Origin: Burkholderia sp.
Lineage (GTDB): Bacteria; Pseudomonadota; Gammaproteobacteria; Burkholderiales; Burkholderiaceae
Direction: 5' to 3'
Assembly (NCBI GenBank): GCA_031253835.1
Contig: JAIRVP010000048.1
Location: forward strand, 124,001 to 188,000
Length of the DNA stretch: 64,000 bases
In this document: positions 37,628 to 45,988 of the stretch, piece after piece
Layout: the number at the start of each line of letters is the position of its first letter
Position numbering within the stretch: the first letter of the stretch is position 1
Program-made: the position numbers and the translations under genes
The notes under the pieces: model-generated
What the model was told of the DNA's origin: nothing
Database searches by the model: none
What the model saw: the letters and a program-made list of their open reading frames with translations, nothing else

Positions 37628-38665
37628 TCAGCGGTGCGCGGGTGCTTCGGACGGAATGCCTTCGATCGGGCATTCGGGCGTGCCGGGTGTCGCGCGCGTC
37701 AGGCGTTCGACGGCCTGGCGCGTGCCGTCCGGATCGTTCACCCAGTTCGCGTAGAACTCGAACGGGCATTGCGCGACGCCGTTCGGCGATTCGCCGGAGC
37801 CGATCTTGCCCGTGTAGCCGCGGTGCAGCAGCTTGTACAGGTGGTTCTGCGACTGCATGTTGCGGCGCGCGTCGCGGATCAGGCTCACCGACAGCTCCGC
37901 ATACTGCACGCCGTTTTCTTCCTCGCCGCATTCGCCGAGCGTGCGGCCGTCGAAGCCGACGATCGCCGAGTGGCCGAAATACGAATACACGCCGTCGAAC
38001 CCGGCCGCGTTCGCGACCGCGACGTAGCAGTTGTTCATGAACGCCATCGCCTTCGACACGAGCACCTGCTGGTCCTTCGCCGGGTACATGTAGCCCTGGC
38101 AGCGCACGACGAGCTCGGCGCCGCGCATCACGCAGTCGCGCCAGATCTCCGGGTAGTTGCCGTCGTCGCAGATGATCAGGCTGATCTTCAGGCCCTTCGG
38201 CCCGTCGGCGACATACGTGCAGTCGCCCGGATACCAGCCTTCGACGGGCACCCACGGCATGATCTTGCGGTACTTCTGCACGATCTCGCCCTGGTTGTTG
38301 ATCAGCACGAGCGTGTTGTACGGCGCCTTGTTCGGGTGTTCCTCGTGGCGCTCGCCGGTCAGCGAGAACACGCCCCACACGTTGGCCTTGCGGCACGCCG
38401 CGGCGAAGATGTCGGTCTCCTCGCCGGGGATCGTCGACGCCGTGTCGTACATTTCCTTCGCGTCGTACATGATCCCGTGGGTTGAGTACTCGGGAAACAC
38501 GATGAGGTCCATGCCGGGCAGGCCGCGCTTGATGCCGACCACGCGCTCCGCGATGTCGCGGGCGTTCGCGATCACGTCGGCGCGGGTGTGCAGGCGCGGC
38601 ATCTTGTACTGGACGACGGCGACGCCGACGGCGTCGTTGCTGCTGGAAATATCGCCATGACGCAT
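37628..38665 (-). CDS. amiE: Aliphatic amidase
   Basis: 345-aa cytoplasmic nitrilase-superfamily amidase that hydrolyses acetamide and similar amides to acid and ammonia. The catalytic triad sits at the canonical positions Glu59 (FPEYSTHG), Lys134 (QKYRKIMPW) and Cys166 (SLIICDDGNYPE). AGGAG precedes the ATG. It is first in the amide operon, behind a leader with an intrinsic terminator and two ANTAR-type stem-loops, as in Pseudomonas aeruginosa but with two extra chaperone-like genes downstream. Confidence 0.97.
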   Translation of the reverse strand: MRHGDISSSNDAVGVAVVQYKMPRLHTRADVIANARDIAERVVGIKRGLPGMDLIVFPEYSTHGIMYDAKEMYDTASTIPGEETDIFAAACRKANVWGVFSLTGERHEEHPNKAPYNTLVLINNQGEIVQKYRKIMPWVPVEGWYPGDCTYVADGPKGLKISLIICDDGNYPEIWRDCVMRGAELVVRCQGYMYPAKDQQVLVSKAMAFMNNCYVAVANAAGFDGVYSYFGHSAIVGFDGRTLGECGEEENGVQYAELSVSLIRDARRNMQSQNHLYKLLHRGYTGKIGSGESPNGVAQCPFEFYANWVNDPDGTRQAVERLTRATPGTPECPIEGIPSEAPAHR

Positions 38666-38708
38666 GGTGTGCTCCTGGTTCGGGTGAAGACGTGCGTTTT
38701 CGAAAGGC

Positions 38709-38747
38709 AAAAAAAAGCCCTTGCCTCGACGAGCGAGGCAAGGGCTT
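38709..38747 (-). terminator. Leader terminator of the amiE operon
   Basis: A 14-bp perfect stem (38715-38728 with 38734-38747), 5-nt loop, and eight U on the minus strand, ending 43 nt before the amiE start. It would stop transcription unless antiterminated. Confidence 0.9.
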
Positions 38748-38783
38748 CTTTGCCGGTCCGTTCATCCGACAACGCTGTCGGAT
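38743..38783 (-). promoter_or_regulatory. Candidate ANTAR (AmiR) RNA target: two hexaloop stems
   Basis: On the minus-strand RNA, P1 (38783-38764) is a 7-bp stem AUCCGAC/GUCGGAU with loop AGCGUU. After a 9-nt linker, P2 (38754-38743) is GGC/GCC with loop AAAGAA. Both hexaloops have A at position 1 and G at position 4, the known ANTAR signature, and the 3' side of P2 overlaps the 5' arm of the terminator. Confidence 0.75.
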
Positions 38784-39129
38784 AACGGGAATGCGGATAG
38801 GCGGCCGGATGCGTGGCCGGCGAAGCGCGGGCTATCGGGCTCGCGCTGCGCACGATCGTGGGACGTCTTTGTCCGCCGGATCGATGGGAAGCACTCTATG
38901 CAAAGTTTTTTTATGACGCAACATCGCGTATACCCCTGCACGTCGTGAAGGGGCTGCGGCCGGCCGGGACCGGACATGGCGCGTCGCGATCGTGCAGGGT
39001 CGGACGCAAGTTTGCAGGCGGCGACGACGTGGAATGGCGACGCGCGGGGGCGATGAAGCGATCACCCGGCGCGTCGATATCTCGTTGGAAGGTTGTGTGT
39101 GCAACCTTTTTGACAGTGCCGAACCGCGT
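38784..39129. other. Amide-operon upstream region
   Basis: Gene-free. On the minus strand a possible promoter is TTGCGT (38921-38916) and TAGAGT (38898-38893) with 17-bp spacing, giving a leader of roughly 220 nt; both boxes are poor matches. A plus-strand hairpin with five T (39089-39111, stem AAGGTTG/CAACCTT) lies next to the TolC stop. Confidence 0.35.
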
Positions 39130-40545
39130 TCAGCCCCGGTCGTTCGCCGCGTTGCTTTCGAGGAAGCCGTCCACCGCGATCAGCGACTGTTCGTCGAGCG
39201 TGCCGAGCACGCTTTTCAGCTTCAGCTGCAGCTTCAGCGCGTCGAGATAGCTGTCGAACAGTTTCTGCCGGATGCCCGAGATGTCGCGCCGCAGGTTCAG
39301 CGTTTCGTATGTCGTGCTGTAGCCGACCTGATGCGCCTTCATCGACGAATCGTACGCGAGCCGCGCGGCCTGCAGCGACTGCTGCAGCGCGCGGATGCGC
39401 TTGCCGACCGACTCGAGCGCGGACAGCGCCTCGCGGTGATCGGTGCCCAGTTGCTCCTCGACCTCGCGCAGCCGGTTGCGGTACTGCTCGGTCACGTGCT
39501 CGGCTTCCACCTGCCGGTAGTACACGCTGCCGCCGGAGAAGATCGGGATCGTCACCTGCACGCCAATCGCGCTCTGGTGGAAGTCCGAGCGATCGGTGAG
39601 CCCGCGCAGGTTCGGGTTGAGCCCGCGCGAGTACGACGCGAACAAGTCGACCGTCGGCAAATGCTCGGCGCTGACGCGTTTCGCCGCGAGCCGCGCGACC
39701 TGGACGTCGCGATACGCCTGCCGGTAAGCGGGGTTGTCCTGCGGCGCGTATTCGCCGGTCGGAATGCGCGGCGACGATCCGCGCATCGCGAGCCGCGGCC
39801 AGCGCGTGAAATCGATCGTCGAGCCGAGCAGCGTTTCGTAGCGGGCGCGACGCGCGTCGACGTCGGTCTGTGCCAGCGCCTCGTCGGATTCCGCAAGGCT
39901 GCGGCGCGCCTCGATCTCGGCCGTGTCGCCGATCGTCTTCATTCCGAGTTGCGCCATGCGCCGCGTATCGCTTTCGAGCCGCGTGAGCGCACTCACTTCG
40001 TCGTCGGCCGACTGCAGTTTCTCGCGCGCGCTGAGCAGGTCGAAGCACGCATTCGCGACGCGCAGGATCAGGTCCTGCCTCGCGACCTCGAGCTTCTGCT
40101 TCGCCGATTCCTCGTATTCGGTCGCGCGCCGCATGTCGTACAGGTAGGGCACGTTGAACAGCGCCTGCGTGACCTGCGCGGAGCCGTACGCGGCATTGCT
40201 CGACCCGCTGACGTCGATGCCGAACAGGTTCGCGTGCGTGCCGTAGCGTCCCCATTCGAGTTGCGCGGCGGCCTGCGGCAGCATCTGCGCGCGCGCTTCG
40301 GGGAATTTCTGGCGGGCCGCATCGTATTCGCTGCGCGCCTGCAGGTAGCGCGGATCGTGCACGGACGCGTACTGGTAGGCCGTGTCGAGGCAGAACGCGC
40401 GGGCGTTTGCCGACAAGCCGGTCATCGTTACAGCGAACGCTGTCATGGTTGCAAGTCGGGGATTCCACCTAGTCGAAAATCTTGATAGGGAAATACCCGC
40501 ATCCCGTGTCGCCGATCCGCGCTTCGCGCGCCTCGTTTCAAACAT
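39130..40545 (-). CDS. TolC-family outer-membrane efflux protein
   Basis: 471 aa from ATG 40545, preceded by AGGAG. The signal peptide has a long basic n-region and core MTAFAVTMTGLSANARAF. It has two TolC-type repeats rich in coiled coil (YLQARSEYDAARQKFPEARA; TYETLNLRRDISGIRQKLFD) and conserved YRQAYRDVQVARLAAKRVSA. It starts 281 bp from, and divergent to, the double-glycine peptide genes, and would be the outer-membrane channel of their type I exporter together with the HlyD protein. Confidence 0.92.
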   Translation of the reverse strand: MFETRRAKRGSATRDAGISLSRFSTRWNPRLATMTAFAVTMTGLSANARAFCLDTAYQYASVHDPRYLQARSEYDAARQKFPEARAQMLPQAAAQLEWGRYGTHANLFGIDVSGSSNAAYGSAQVTQALFNVPYLYDMRRATEYEESAKQKLEVARQDLILRVANACFDLLSAREKLQSADDEVSALTRLESDTRRMAQLGMKTIGDTAEIEARRSLAESDEALAQTDVDARRARYETLLGSTIDFTRWPRLAMRGSSPRIPTGEYAPQDNPAYRQAYRDVQVARLAAKRVSAEHLPTVDLFASYSRGLNPNLRGLTDRSDFHQSAIGVQVTIPIFSGGSVYYRQVEAEHVTEQYRNRLREVEEQLGTDHREALSALESVGKRIRALQQSLQAARLAYDSSMKAHQVGYSTTYETLNLRRDISGIRQKLFDSYLDALKLQLKLKSVLGTLDEQSLIAVDGFLESNAANDRG

Positions 40546-40826
40546 GGCCGTCTCCGTCTCCTGCCCGTGCCGCAATGCATTGCGGCGGGATTTAAACGTT
40601 TTGAAATTGAAATTCAAACAGCATGAATGTCTGCTACCCGTCACACATCGGAAAACACACCTGTAAGAGTGTGTCCTCCATTGAATTCCGATGCGACCGC
40701 ATGATAGCCTGATTTCGGCTCGTAATCGCAGTGATTATTAGATTAACAAGTCGCTAGGGATTAAAAGCCGTTTGTCTTTCAATGAAGGTTCTTTGCATCA
40801 TCTTTATTTTTTACGAGGAGAGAATG
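40546..40826. promoter_or_regulatory. Divergent promoter region of the peptide-export locus
   Basis: AT-rich region between the TolC-family gene and the first peptide gene, in contrast to GC-rich neighbours. It holds a weak inverted repeat ACACAC-N8-GTGTGT near 40652-40671 but no promoter that I can assign with confidence. GAGGAG at 40815-40820 is the ribosome-binding site of the first peptide. Confidence 0.5.
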
Positions 40827-41000
40827 ATGAAGGTCATGACGACGGAACAGGTCAGGAATGTGCATGGCGGCGGCGCAATCAGCTCGCTGGGTAGCCTCGC
40901 CGTTGACGCCGCGCCGGTGGTGACCGCGCTCGGCCAGTTCCTGCCGAGCCTCGGCAATTACCTGCAGAACCCGAAGACGTTCAATAACACCGGCAAGTAA
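40827..41000 (+). CDS. Double-glycine leader secreted peptide 1 (class II microcin/bacteriocin-like)
   Basis: 57 aa. Leader MKVMTTEQVRNVHGG (15 aa) ends in the GG cleavage site of C39 peptidases; it aligns residue by residue with the leader of peptide 2. The 42-residue core begins GAISSLGSLAVDAAPVVTAL and is hydrophobic and Gly/Leu-rich, ending with a polar tail NPKTFNNTGK. I chose ATG 40827, 6 nt after GAGGAG; an adjacent ATG at 40824 or an upstream one at 40782 are less likely. No Cys is present, so no disulfide or lanthionine. Function (bacteriocin, signal or effector) is unknown. Confidence 0.85.
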   Translation: MKVMTTEQVRNVHGGGAISSLGSLAVDAAPVVTALGQFLPSLGNYLQNPKTFNNTGK

Positions 41001-41007
41001 CCGCCGT

Positions 41008-41030
41008 GCGCGGGGAGGCGCCCCCCGCGC
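41008..41030 (+). other. Hairpin after peptide 1
   Basis: Stem GCGCGGGG/CCCCGCGC with a 7-nt loop, beginning 8 nt after the stop codon and lacking a U-run. It may stabilise the peptide 1 mRNA or attenuate downstream transcription. Confidence 0.5.
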
Positions 41031-41087
41031 GAAATGCCGCGAAACAGAAGGAAAAGAATCGATCGCCGCAGTGGCAATAAAGCGACT

Positions 41088-41106
41088 CCGAAATGCATTA
41101 TTTCGG
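41088..41106 (+). other. Small perfect stem-loop between the two peptide genes
   Basis: CCGAAAT-GCATT-ATTTCGG, 7-bp stem, 16 nt before the ribosome-binding site of the small ORF at 41133. It could be an operator or an RNA structure that limits its translation. Confidence 0.4.
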
Positions 41107-41132
41107 GATCGGGCGATTATCAGGAGGCAGGA

Positions 41133-41213
41133 GTGCCGGATTATCCCCGTAATAAAGCAAACGGCCATTTGGTTTTCAATTGGCTGACGGCTGCAGGCAT
41201 TCCGACAATATAA
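41133..41213 (+). CDS. Possible 26-aa small ORF upstream of peptide 2
   Basis: GTG start preceded by a perfect AGGAGG (41122-41127), encoding a peptide starting MPDYPRNKANGHLVFNWLTA and ending TAAGIPTI, with its stop 12 nt before the peptide 2 ATG. It has no GG leader. The strong ribosome-binding site suggests translation, perhaps as a leader peptide coupling or regulating peptide 2, but the ORF is short and may be chance. Confidence 0.4.
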   Translation: MPDYPRNKANGHLVFNWLTAAGIPTI

Positions 41214-41225
41214 AGGCCACAACAA

Positions 41226-41411
41226 ATGCGAGACATCACGGAAGAACAGGCCCGCCAGATTCGCGGCGGCGCGTCGCTTTACTCCAATTCGGCCGCCTAT
41301 ACGGTCGATCTCGTCAATCAGTCGATCGGGACCACACTGCAGGGCCTGATGACCCAGTACCAGGCCCACGCCGTCGAACAGTTCCGGATGTCGCTCGGCT
41401 CGTCGCGCTGA
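41226..41411 (+). CDS. Double-glycine leader secreted peptide 2 (class II microcin/bacteriocin-like)
   Basis: 61 aa. The leader MRDITEEQARQIRGG matches that of peptide 1 (T, E, Q, R and GG conserved at identical positions). The 46-residue core begins ASLYSNSAAYTVDLVNQSIG and ends RMSLGSSR; it is more polar than peptide 1 and lacks Cys. Two different cores with one leader type suggest a two-peptide bacteriocin or two separate cargoes for the C39 exporter encoded 143 bp downstream. No immunity gene is recognised between them. Confidence 0.85.
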   Translation: MRDITEEQARQIRGGASLYSNSAAYTVDLVNQSIGTTLQGLMTQYQAHAVEQFRMSLGSSR

Positions 41412-41554
41412 GCGGCCCGCCGAGCGGCCGGTAACACCGATCTTCCGTCGCAGCCGGCTGCGTGCCGGCTGCGCCCATGCGTATCGCGCACGACCCGCCG
41501 CGGGCCTGCATCGGCAGCCCGGGCGGCGCGTCGTCGCGCCCCGGGTGCCCGACC

Positions 41555-43675
41555 ATGCTCTTCAATACGCGTAAAGTCCGTCCGGTCCTGCAGGACGAGG
41601 TGACGGAGTGCGGCCTGGCCTGCCTCGCGATGATCGCGTCGTGGCACGGGCGCGAAACGACGTTGCGCACGCTGCGCAACCGCTATCCGGTCCGGATCGA
41701 TTCCGGGCTGTCGTTCTTCGACCTGATGGAGATCTCGAACGATCTCGGCCTGCGCGCGCGCGGGCTGCAGTTCGACGCGGGCGAGCTCGACGCGCTCAAG
41801 ACGCCGTGCATCCTGCACTGGGGGATGAACCACTATGTCGTGCTGACGAAGGTCGGCTACGGCAGCGTGCACATCGTCGACCCCGCGCTCGGCGAGACGA
41901 AGCTGCCGCTCGCGCAGGCGCTCACGCACATCACCGGCTATGCGCTCGAACTGAATCCGGACATCGGCTTCACGCGGGCGGGGCCGGCCGACCGGATCCG
42001 GCTGCGCGACTACCTCGAAGGGCTGACAGGCATCCGCAAGAGCCTCGCGATCGGCATCGCGGGCGGCGTCGCCGCACAGCTCCTGCTGCTGCTCGGCCCG
42101 TCGTACGTGCAGCTGACGATCGACGAGGCGCTGAAGAAGACCGACGTCGACATCCTGTACCTGCTGACGATCCTGTTCGCGATCGTGTTCCTGTTCGACA
42201 CGCTGTACGCGAACCTCGTCGGCAACATCAAGAGCTACCTGCGCAACATCGTGTCGCAGCAGCTGTCGGCGAACATGGTCGGCCATCTCGCGCGGCTGCC
42301 GATCGGCTATTTCCTGTTCCACAACACCGGCGATTCGATTTCGCGCGTGTCGTCGGTGTCGGAGGTCGGGCGCTTTCTCGTCGACGGGCTGGTCGGCGGG
42401 CTGCTGAATATCGTCACCTGCACGCTGACGCTCGTGCTGATGCTGTACTACAGCCCCGTGCTGGCCGGCATCAGCCTCGCCGGGATGGTGCTGTTCGCGC
42501 TGAGCCGGCTCGCGATCCAGCCGCAGCTGCAGGACGCGATGTCGCAGATCCTCACGCGCGGTGCCGAGGCCGATGCGCTGCTGATCGAGAACATCCGTTC
42601 CGCGCACTCGATCAAGCTGCTGTCGGCCGAGACCGCGCGCAGCAGCCTGTGGGTCAACGCGTTCACGCAGAAGCTGCAGGCGATGCGCCAGCAGGAGCGG
42701 CTGCAACTGCTGTTCGATGCGATCTCGAAGGGGATCGTGCACGTCGAGCAGCTCGTGATCGTCACGTACGGCGCGTGGCTCGTGATGCACGGCCAGAGCA
42801 CGATCGGCGTGATCTACGCGTTCATTCAGTACAAGAACCTGTTCGCGGACAAGTTCATCGACTCGATCCAGCTCTACGTGCGCCGCAAGGTGCTGCAGGT
42901 TCACATGGACCGCGTCGCCGACGTGCTGCAGACCGAGACCGAGGAGCCCGCGCCGGACGCGGTCGTGCGGCCGGTCGACGGGTTCGACGGCGCGCTGTCG
43001 ATCCGTGCGCTGTCGTACACGCCGAAGGGCGGCAACCGCCCGATCCTGCGCGACATCGCGCTCGACGTGCCGGCCGGCAGCAAGATCGCGATCGTCGGCC
43101 GCACCGGCAGCGGCAAGACGACGCTGCTGAACCTGATCTGCGGGCTCGTGCGGCCGGAGCCCGGCACGGTGTTCGTCGGCGGGGTCGATCTCGCGGAAGT
43201 GAACCTGCGGCAGTACCGCAAGCACCTCGCGGCCGTCACGCAGTCCGACCAGCTGTTTCGCGGGACGATCCGCGACAACATCACGAACTTCGCGCCCGCG
43301 CCGCGGATCGGCGCGATGTTCGACGCAGCGAAGCTCGCGTGCATCCACGACGAGATCGAGCGGCTCGACCATCGCTACGACACGCCGCTCGGCGATACGC
43401 AGAAATTCCTGTCGGCCGGCCAGATGCAGCGGCTGCTGATCGCGCGGGCGCTGTATTGCGAGCCGCGCCTGCTGATCCTCGACGAGTTTTCGTCGAACCT
43501 CGACCAGGCGACGACGCACGAGATCTGCCGCAACGTGCTGACGCTGCCGTGCACGATCGTGCTCGTCACGCACGATGCGTCGATCCTGTCGATGGTCGAC
43601 CGCATCTACCGGATGCACGACGGCGTCCTGACCGACGCGACCGACGCATGGCGCGCGAACGAGGAGGTGCGGTGA
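41555..43675 (+). CDS. C39-peptidase-containing ABC exporter (PCAT type)
   Basis: 706 aa, one polypeptide that removes the double-glycine leader and exports the core. The N-terminal C39 peptidase (about 1-140) has Gln13 and Cys19 (QDEVTECGLACLAMI), His93 (HWGMNHYVVLTK) and Asp109 (IVDPALGE). A six-helix ABC membrane domain follows (about 160-450). The ATPase has Walker A GRTGSGKTT near 515, signature LSAGQMQR and Walker B LLILDEFSSNLD. I start at ATG 41555; the longer frame is not family-like. Together with the HlyD and TolC proteins it forms a full type I system. Confidence 0.95.
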   Translation: MLFNTRKVRPVLQDEVTECGLACLAMIASWHGRETTLRTLRNRYPVRIDSGLSFFDLMEISNDLGLRARGLQFDAGELDALKTPCILHWGMNHYVVLTKVGYGSVHIVDPALGETKLPLAQALTHITGYALELNPDIGFTRAGPADRIRLRDYLEGLTGIRKSLAIGIAGGVAAQLLLLLGPSYVQLTIDEALKKTDVDILYLLTILFAIVFLFDTLYANLVGNIKSYLRNIVSQQLSANMVGHLARLPIGYFLFHNTGDSISRVSSVSEVGRFLVDGLVGGLLNIVTCTLTLVLMLYYSPVLAGISLAGMVLFALSRLAIQPQLQDAMSQILTRGAEADALLIENIRSAHSIKLLSAETARSSLWVNAFTQKLQAMRQQERLQLLFDAISKGIVHVEQLVIVTYGAWLVMHGQSTIGVIYAFIQYKNLFADKFIDSIQLYVRRKVLQVHMDRVADVLQTETEEPAPDAVVRPVDGFDGALSIRALSYTPKGGNRPILRDIALDVPAGSKIAIVGRTGSGKTTLLNLICGLVRPEPGTVFVGGVDLAEVNLRQYRKHLAAVTQSDQLFRGTIRDNITNFAPAPRIGAMFDAAKLACIHDEIERLDHRYDTPLGDTQKFLSAGQMQRLLIARALYCEPRLLILDEFSSNLDQATTHEICRNVLTLPCTIVLVTHDASILSMVDRIYRMHDGVLTDATDAWRANEEVR

Positions 43676-44676
43676 TGCTCGGACGACTCTTCCTGCTCAA
43701 TCCGTTCTCGTACGCGTTCCTGGTGCGCCGCGCGGTGCGTGCGGTCGCGCTGCGCACGTCGCCCGCGCGCGGGCTGCGGCTGATGCGCTGGTGTTCGGGC
43801 GCGTGCCTGCGCTGCTTTCCATGCATTCGCGAGTCGATCGAACGTGCAGTCGCAACCATGCTGAGCGCGCACCTGAACGACGATCCGCGGCGCGTGCGGG
43901 AAGTGTCGGCCGCGATCGTGCGCGAGCTGTTCGAGGCCGAGTTCGCCGGGCTCAAGCTGCGCACGCACAGCCTCGAATCGATGAAGTCGATGATCGACGG
44001 GATGGCGTGCGAAGGCGACGAGCAGCTGCGCGCGGCGCTCGCACGCGGCGGCCCGCTGATGCTCGCGGGGCTGCACTTCGGCAACCTGATGCTGTTCGTC
44101 ACGAAGCTGCGCTTCATGATTCCCGATGACCGCAAGCTGATGGTGATCCTGCATCGCGATGCGCCCGGCGCATTCTTCGACGATGCGCTGCGGCTCGTCG
44201 CCGAATACGGGGCCGGCGAAGTCGAGTTCATCGACATCGAGGAGCGCGTGCACCTGAGGCGGCTGATCACGAGCCTGCGGCGCGAAGCGCCCGTGTTCCT
44301 GCTGTTCTCCGACCTGCATGGCAAGTTCGGCAAGACCAACCGCTGCCGGCTCGGCGGGCGCTGGGTGCGGATGGCCGGCGGCGGCGTGAAGCTCGCGGTC
44401 GAGCAGGGGATTCCGCTGCTCGTCGCGTATGCGACGGGCGTGCCGTTCCGCGATCGCTGCGCGGTGCATTTCACCGAACTCGCGGCGAGCCCGCTCGCGC
44501 CGATGCTCGGCGCGGACGACGACGCGTCGCCGGTGCGCGCGACGCACCAGCGCATCGTCGACCGCCTCGAGCAGGCGCTCGTGCGCCAGCCCGAGCAATG
44601 GCATTTCTGGGAACACTTCACGCCTTACCTGATGCCGACGCCGCTGCTCGATGCGGCCGCGCGGCGTCGCTCCTGA
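43675..44676 (+). CDS. LpxL/HtrB-like acyltransferase-fold protein in the peptide operon
   Basis: 333 aa. It resembles lipid A late acyltransferases: LMLAGLHFGNLMLF (residues 128-141) sits where LpxL has its HxxxxE catalytic motif, and FLLFSDLHGKFGKT resembles the later conserved block. His134 is present but the acidic residue is Met139, so the usual catalytic pair is broken. A short hydrophobic N-terminus could anchor it. It overlaps the ABC gene by one base and precedes the HlyD gene, so it belongs to the peptide operon. Possible roles: peptide acylation, lipid A change for self-protection, or a non-enzymatic adaptor. Confidence 0.8.
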   Translation: MLGRLFLLNPFSYAFLVRRAVRAVALRTSPARGLRLMRWCSGACLRCFPCIRESIERAVATMLSAHLNDDPRRVREVSAAIVRELFEAEFAGLKLRTHSLESMKSMIDGMACEGDEQLRAALARGGPLMLAGLHFGNLMLFVTKLRFMIPDDRKLMVILHRDAPGAFFDDALRLVAEYGAGEVEFIDIEERVHLRRLITSLRREAPVFLLFSDLHGKFGKTNRCRLGGRWVRMAGGGVKLAVEQGIPLLVAYATGVPFRDRCAVHFTELAASPLAPMLGADDDASPVRATHQRIVDRLEQALVRQPEQWHFWEHFTPYLMPTPLLDAAARRRS

Positions 44677-44688
44677 CGAGCCTGCCCC

Positions 44689-45984
44689 ATGCCGACCTGG
44701 AACTCCGCCCTCCGAGAACAGAAGCCGTCGCGCAAGCTCGCGCGCGGCACGACCTTCGGCACCGTGATCCACGGCGTCGTCGACGTGCCGGTGTCGATGC
44801 GGTTCTTCGGCTACCTGTCGCTGGCGATGTTCGCGATGTTCGTGACCGCGCTCGTCGAACTGAGCTACGCGAATACCGAGAGCGTGTCGGGGATGCTGAC
44901 GCCGCGCTCGGGGCTGATCGGCGTCAGTGCGCCGCCGGGCTGGGCCGTGCGCGACGTCTACGTCGGCAAGGACCAGCACGTGAAGGCCGGCCAGCGGCTG
45001 CTCGCGGTGACGCGCGACACGAGCTTCGTCAGCCAGGCGAACAACGTGCAGGGGATGCGCGCGGCGCTCGACCGGCAGCGCGTCGAGGTGAAGCAGCAGA
45101 TCGATGCGGCGCAGCTCGAATACCGGTCGTCGGTGCAGCAGGTCAACCAGCAGATCGCCGCGCAGGGCGAGAGCCGCGGGCTGATCGACCGGCAGATCCA
45201 GGACCAGAAGCGCATCGTCGACGAGTACGGCGAACGACGCGCCCGCGTGAAGCAGCTGCTCGACGAACAGGTCGTGACGCTCGAACAGTACAACCAGGTC
45301 AACACGCAGTACCTGCAGGCCGGGCAGGCATACCAGGACCTGCTGCTGCGCCGTGCCGAACTCGCGAAGAACGCGATGAAGCTGCGCGGCGACCTCGACA
45401 CGATGCAGAGCAAGTACGACGGCGCGAACGCCGAACTGAAGATCAAGCAGGAGGAGCTGAACGCGAAGGAATACAACATCGACGAGAACGTGAACCAGGT
45501 GCTGTATGCGCCGGCCGACGGGCAGATCGTGCGGCTCGACGTCGTGCAGGGCGGCGTGATCGACCCGCCGGGCACGCGCGTCGTCGAGATCCTGCCCGCG
45601 AAGGCCGACGGGCTGATCGCCGAGGTCTACATTCCGTCGTCGAAGGCCGGCTTCGTGAAGAAGGGCCAGGAAGTGAAGGTTGCGTACGCAAGCTATCCGG
45701 TCGAGAAGTTCGGTACCTATCGCGGCAAGGTGCTGTCGATCTCGCCCGTCGCGTTCTCGGCGAAGGAGCTGAACCTGCCCAGCGACGCGGCCGCGCCGCA
45801 GACCTACTTCAAGACCTGGGTCGAGCTTGCCGATCGTACGCCGTCGTTCGAAGGGCGGCCGCTGTCGCTGCGGGCCGGAATGACGCTGAAGGCCGACGTC
45901 GTGCTGGAGCGGCGCAGCCTGCTGGAATGGCTGTTCGAGCCGTTGTACCGGATCCGCCAGCGCCTGTTCGGCGTGCCGGCCTGA
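44689..45984 (+). CDS. HlyD-family membrane-fusion (adaptor) protein
   Basis: 431 aa. One transmembrane segment near residues 38-60 (GYLSLAMFAMFVTALVELSY) follows a cytoplasmic N-terminus. The periplasmic part has a lipoyl-like half motif (SAPPGWAVRDVYVGKDQHVK), long coiled coil (about 105-270), the second half (VLYAPADGQIVRLDVVQGGV) and an HlyD C-terminal barrel (AEVYIPSSKAGFVKKGQEVK). It joins the C39 ABC exporter to the TolC-family channel. Only 12 bp separate it from the acyltransferase-like gene. Confidence 0.94.
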   Translation: MPTWNSALREQKPSRKLARGTTFGTVIHGVVDVPVSMRFFGYLSLAMFAMFVTALVELSYANTESVSGMLTPRSGLIGVSAPPGWAVRDVYVGKDQHVKAGQRLLAVTRDTSFVSQANNVQGMRAALDRQRVEVKQQIDAAQLEYRSSVQQVNQQIAAQGESRGLIDRQIQDQKRIVDEYGERRARVKQLLDEQVVTLEQYNQVNTQYLQAGQAYQDLLLRRAELAKNAMKLRGDLDTMQSKYDGANAELKIKQEELNAKEYNIDENVNQVLYAPADGQIVRLDVVQGGVIDPPGTRVVEILPAKADGLIAEVYIPSSKAGFVKKGQEVKVAYASYPVEKFGTYRGKVLSISPVAFSAKELNLPSDAAAPQTYFKTWVELADRTPSFEGRPLSLRAGMTLKADVVLERRSLLEWLFEPLYRIRQRLFGVPA

Positions 45985-45988
45985 GCCG

